From NCBI RefSeq assembly GCF_016587375.1, contig NZ_BNJG01000003.1:186001-250000 (forward strand): a stretch of 64,000 nt of DNA, written 5' to 3'. The DNA comes from Ktedonobacter robiniae (GTDB taxonomy: Bacteria; Chloroflexota; Ktedonobacteria; Ktedonobacterales; Ktedonobacteraceae). Under the pieces are notes generated by a model that ran no database searches, was not told the DNA's origin, and was given only the letters and a program-made list of their open reading frames with translations. Position 1 is the stretch's first letter. Every line of letters begins with the position of its first letter. The translations under genes were made by a program, and so were the position numbers. Shown here piece after piece: positions 60,779-64,000 of the stretch.

Positions 60779-62071
60779 ATGTTTGAAGCACGACGAAAAG
60801 CATTTATGGATCGCATGGGCGGGGGCGTGGCAATCCTCCGTAGCTGCCCACAATTTCGGCGCAGTGGCGATTCCCTGGAATTTACCTATCGCCAGGACAA
60901 CAACTTCTACTATTTGACAGGCTTCGAGGAACCAGAAGCGATCTGCGTCCTGGCCCCAGAGCATCCAGAGCATCACTTTATCCTCTTCGTCGCGCCACGC
61001 GACCCCTTCGCTGAATCCTGGACGGGACGGCGCGCCGGTCCAGAGGGAGCGATGAGCCAGTATGGCGCTGATATTGCCTACCCACTTGAGCAGTTCGCGG
61101 AGAAACTACCTGAATATCTCAAAGGCTGTCAAACCCTCTACTACAGCAGCGGCAAGGCCCAATCCTTCGATGATCAATTGCTAGAACTGCTCGCGCGCCA
61201 CCGCCGCGTCTTCATCCCACGTCAGATCGCCGATCCTCTATTTATTCTGAGTGAAATGCGCGTACGCAAATCGCCGGAGGAAATCGAGCTGATTCGTGAA
61301 GCCTCTCGCATTAGCGCCAAAGCGTATAGCGAGGTGCTCAAAGCCCTCAAACCGGGAATGTACGAGTACGAGGTCCAGGCGATTCTGTCATATGTCTACC
61401 AACAGCACGGCTCGCCTCGCCATGGCTACGCGCCTATTGTCGGCTCCGGTGCCAACGCGACCATTATGCATTACGATAAGAACAATCGTCAGATGCAAGA
61501 TGGTGAACTAGTTCTTATTGACTCGGCCTGCGAATACCAGTACTATAGCTCCGATATCACGCGCACCTATCCCATCAACGGACGCTTCACACCTGCCCAA
61601 CGCACGCTTTACGAGTTGGTACTCAAAGCACTTGAGACCGCAACGGCGATGGTCAAGCCAGGTATTACGCTTACCGATATCCATGACCATACTGTCGAGG
61701 TCCTGACAACAGGGATGGTGGAGCAGGGCATTCTTAAAGGCGATGTGAAGCAGCTTATCGCGGATAAAGCCTATCAGCCTTTCTATGGCTACTTCACCAG
61801 CCACTGGATGGGCCTTGATGTTCATGATCTCGGCCCATACAAGCGCCTGGGGCAATGGGACGAAGATCCAAAGCTCGAACCTGGCATGGTCTTTACCATT
61901 GAGCCGGGGATCTATATCCCCGAAGGCACCAAAGACGTGAACCCCGAGTTCTGGAACATCGGCATTCGCATCGAGGACGATATCCTTGTAACCGAGCAGG
62001 GCTACGAGAACCTCACCAGCGACGCACCCAAGACGTTCGCAGAAATCGAAGCCATTATCGCAAACAAATAG
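60779..62071 (+). CDS. Xaa-Pro aminopeptidase (M24B)
   Basis: 430 residues. N-terminal AMP_N domain (about 1-150, YRQDNNFYYLTGFEEPEA) and C-terminal creatinase/pita-bread domain with metal ligands in IDSACEYQYYSSDITRTYP, GYFTSHWMGLDVHDLG, GMVFTIEPGIYIPEG and GIRIEDDILVT (Asp, Asp, His, Glu, Glu). Cleaves N-terminal residues before proline. GAGGG precedes the ATG. Followed after 10 bases by a prolyl-peptidase gene, with which it probably forms a proline-peptide salvage operon. Confidence 0.93.
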   Translation: MFEARRKAFMDRMGGGVAILRSCPQFRRSGDSLEFTYRQDNNFYYLTGFEEPEAICVLAPEHPEHHFILFVAPRDPFAESWTGRRAGPEGAMSQYGADIAYPLEQFAEKLPEYLKGCQTLYYSSGKAQSFDDQLLELLARHRRVFIPRQIADPLFILSEMRVRKSPEEIELIREASRISAKAYSEVLKALKPGMYEYEVQAILSYVYQQHGSPRHGYAPIVGSGANATIMHYDKNNRQMQDGELVLIDSACEYQYYSSDITRTYPINGRFTPAQRTLYELVLKALETATAMVKPGITLTDIHDHTVEVLTTGMVEQGILKGDVKQLIADKAYQPFYGYFTSHWMGLDVHDLGPYKRLGQWDEDPKLEPGMVFTIEPGIYIPEGTKDVNPEFWNIGIRIEDDILVTEQGYENLTSDAPKTFAEIEAIIANK

Positions 62072-62081
62072 AGGGTTTCCT

Positions 62082-64000
62082 ATGAACGAGTTACATTCTA
62101 CGGTCTCCCAACAGGAGGCGATCCCCTTTCACACAACTCATCCGCACGTGCCTGTGGTCCTGGACACGCTCTTTAGTATACGCAACGTCATCAGCGCGGT
62201 TATTGCGCCTGATGGGAAGCGCGCCGCGTTTGTGGTTCGCGAATGGGTGCCAGATCAGCCTAGACAGCGGGGACGTGTCTGGTGTGTAGACACAGCAGGC
62301 GGCGACCCCTATCCCCTAAGCACAGGGACGCTCGATGATTCTGCCCCCTCCTGGTCACCTGACAGCCAGCAGCTTGCCTTCATCTCTAAAAGTGGGCATG
62401 AGGACGAGGCCCTGCTCCGCATTGTCCCCGCACAAGGTGGAGAAAGCCGGACCATTTGCGCCATGCCTAATGGCATCAGTGAGGTCAACTGGTCGCCTGA
62501 TGGTAGCCGCATCGCCTTCCTCTCACATGATGGTCCCAAGCCAGGCAATGATCCTATCATATTGCGCCCTGGCGAGGAGCGTTATCGCCGCCTCTGGACA
62601 GTGCGGCCTGCGTATGGCACTCCCGAGTCTATCACCCCCAATGGCGTCTCTATCTGGCAATATGCCTGGTCACCTGACAGCAGCCAGTTGGCGGTCTATT
62701 TCGCCACTGGCCCCGAATACTCCGATTGGTACTGGGGGCAGGTTGGTATCGTCGCGGCTAGCGGCGGAGCAGTTCGCCAGCTCAGCCAGCTTGACCGCCA
62801 GGCATGCTCCCTCGCCTGGTCGCTTGACGGTAATACTATCGCATATGTATCGGGCAACTGGAGTGATCCCGACCGCAACGGCGGCGACATCTATGTCATC
62901 TCGCTCACGAATGGCCAGACACGCAATCTCACACCGGAGCTTGATTGGAGTCCTACCTGGTGTAGCTGGCTCCCTGACGGGCGGCACTTGATCTGCGCGG
63001 GCTTCGAAGGCCTCTCCTGTCAGATAGGCTTGCTTGATAGCACAACTGGCAAGATGACTTCCCTGAGCAGCAATTTCGCCCTGGGAGACCGCCACTGGCC
63101 CCACCTGTCAATGACGGCAGACCGGCGCTATGTCGTCGCTACGCACAGCGAGAAGCATCCCTACGATGTCTGGTTTGGCGAACTACACTATGAAGACGCT
63201 AGCGTGAGGGATCTTACCTGGAAGCGCCTCACGCGTATGAACCCGCAGCAGGAAGAGACGCTGACGCTGGCGAAGACTGAGCGCATTCGCTATGAGAGCG
63301 TTGATGGCTGGCACATTGACGCTCTCGTGACATGGCCGCTCCACCATGAAGGCAGCACTCCCCCACCCCTGATCTTACATGTCCACGGCGGTCCCTCAGG
63401 GGCGTGGCTGGACGACGGCGACTACCATTCGCAATACCTGGCGGCGGCTGGCTTTGCCGTCCTACGTCCAAATGTGCGCGGCAGTATGGGTCATGGAGTC
63501 GCCTTCGCTGACGCTGTACTGGGTGATATGGGTGGAAAAGATTTTCAGGATGCTCTGCGCGGCGTCGACTATCTCGTCGAGCGCAATCTGGTTGATGGAG
63601 AGCGCGTCGGTATTATGGGCTGGAGCTATGGCGGCTTCCTCTCTGCCTGGGCCGTCACCCAGACCAACCGTTTCAAAGCCGCGATCATGGGAGCTGGAAT
63701 CAGCGACTTCCATAGCTATCATGCTCAGTCTAACGAACAGGGCTGGGATATGCGCTTCCTCGGGCAAAACGGCCATCCTATCGATCCGCTCACTCATCCC
63801 GAAGCCTATCGCGAGCGCTCGCCAATCACCTACGCCCGCCGCGTAACCACACCGACAATGGTCGTTCACGGCGAGAAGGATCTCTGTGTACCCGTCAGCC
63901 AGGCTTACGGCTTCTATCGCGCACTGCAAGAGAACGGCGTTGACGCCGTGCTGGCGGTCTACCCACGTGAAGGGCATGGCTTTGGCGAATTGAAACACCA
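62082..64000 (+). CDS. S9 prolyl-oligopeptidase-type peptidase (runs off window)
   Basis: At least 639 residues; the 3' end lies beyond the window. ATG 62082 has GAGGG upstream. Residues about 1-390 are a TolB/WD-like propeller (SAPSWSPDSQQLAFISKSG, EVNWSPDGSRIAFLSHDG, LAWSLDGNTIAYVSG). The catalytic domain follows, with GIMGWSYGGFLSAWAV (Ser near residue 514), VVHGEKDLCVP (Asp) and REGHGFGEL (His). It resembles dipeptidyl/acylaminoacyl peptidases. Proline preference is inferred from the family and the neighbouring Xaa-Pro aminopeptidase. Confidence 0.92.
   Translation, partial: MNELHSTVSQQEAIPFHTTHPHVPVVLDTLFSIRNVISAVIAPDGKRAAFVVREWVPDQPRQRGRVWCVDTAGGDPYPLSTGTLDDSAPSWSPDSQQLAFISKSGHEDEALLRIVPAQGGESRTICAMPNGISEVNWSPDGSRIAFLSHDGPKPGNDPIILRPGEERYRRLWTVRPAYGTPESITPNGVSIWQYAWSPDSSQLAVYFATGPEYSDWYWGQVGIVAASGGAVRQLSQLDRQACSLAWSLDGNTIAYVSGNWSDPDRNGGDIYVISLTNGQTRNLTPELDWSPTWCSWLPDGRHLICAGFEGLSCQIGLLDSTTGKMTSLSSNFALGDRHWPHLSMTADRRYVVATHSEKHPYDVWFGELHYEDASVRDLTWKRLTRMNPQQEETLTLAKTERIRYESVDGWHIDALVTWPLHHEGSTPPPLILHVHGGPSGAWLDDGDYHSQYLAAAGFAVLRPNVRGSMGHGVAFADAVLGDMGGKDFQDALRGVDYLVERNLVDGERVGIMGWSYGGFLSAWAVTQTNRFKAAIMGAGISDFHSYHAQSNEQGWDMRFLGQNGHPIDPLTHPEAYRERSPITYARRVTTPTMVVHGEKDLCVPVSQAYGFYRALQENGVDAVLAVYPREGHGFGELKH

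Noticed and set aside
1..64000. CRISPR array
   Set aside because: No regularly spaced repeat of 20-40 bases was seen. The repeated hairpin at 23.8 and 34.0 kb has only two distant copies.

Overview
The window looks like an accessory-rich chromosomal segment of a Ktedonobacteria-type member of the Chloroflexota. This is inferred from gene content only: several Hanks-type Ser/Thr kinases with long membrane tails, large multi-PAS histidine kinases, NB-ARC/TPR remnants, an F420-type LLM oxidoreductase, IS110 and IS605-type elements, and a contractile injection cluster. No rRNA is present, so the assignment stays tentative.

Layout. 1-3.4 kb: an IS110-type transposase gene split by a large-serine-recombinase element with 13-bp terminal inverted repeats, followed by an IS1-like scrap. 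3.6-13.1 kb: an LLM flavin oxidoreductase, a small Zn-ribbon-like protein, a decayed SDR gene, a PAS histidine kinase, a MOSC/ferredoxin-reductase/ferredoxin fusion, two convergent overlapping alpha/beta hydrolases and a 50-residue minimal zincin-like ORF. 13.1-16.7 kb: a long inverted-repeat locus, a degenerate tRNA, a small coiled-coil protein and a six-PAS histidine kinase paralogous to the one at 6 kb. 17.1-21.0 kb: a candidate RiPP cassette, made of a 27-residue peptide ORF, a PqqD-like/site-2-protease fusion and a TPR protein with a degenerate P-loop. 21.3-23.2 kb: a decayed tnpB with omega-RNA-like hairpins, a nitroreductase and a SnoaL-like protein. 24.3-33.2 kb: three tandem kinase-fold membrane proteins, of which only the middle one keeps all catalytic residues, a fourth membrane protein, an NB-ARC/TPR pseudogene and a kinase with an extracytoplasmic sensor. 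33.4-38.9 kb: a DHFR/RibD-like reductase, two AraC-type or secreted single genes and a truncated sensor kinase.

39.3-51.1 kb is the most striking region: a compact, mostly overlapping operon for a phage-tail-like extracellular contractile injection system (eCIS). It encodes a DUF4255/Pvc16-like cap protein (split), sheath (frameshifted), tube, LysM baseplate protein, VgrG-like spike, PAAR-like tip, gp25, a baseplate-J protein carrying a C-terminal beta-propeller-like domain, and a tail-I-like protein. Two membrane proteins follow, the last an Ig-like/TM/Kelch protein with two further -1 frameshifts. No AAA+ ATPase, TssJLM or phage capsid genes are visible.

51.1-64 kb is a glycoside and peptide scavenging locus: GH31 alpha-xylosidase-like enzyme, sugar ABC importer (two permeases and a lipoprotein binding protein), LacI regulator with a consensus promoter and 18-bp operator, AraC regulator, GH127 beta-L-arabinofuranosidase-like enzyme, Xaa-Pro aminopeptidase and an S9 prolyl-oligopeptidase-type peptidase that runs off the end. 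Together these suggest use of arabinosylated and xylosylated plant material, possibly including arabinosylated proline-rich glycoproteins.
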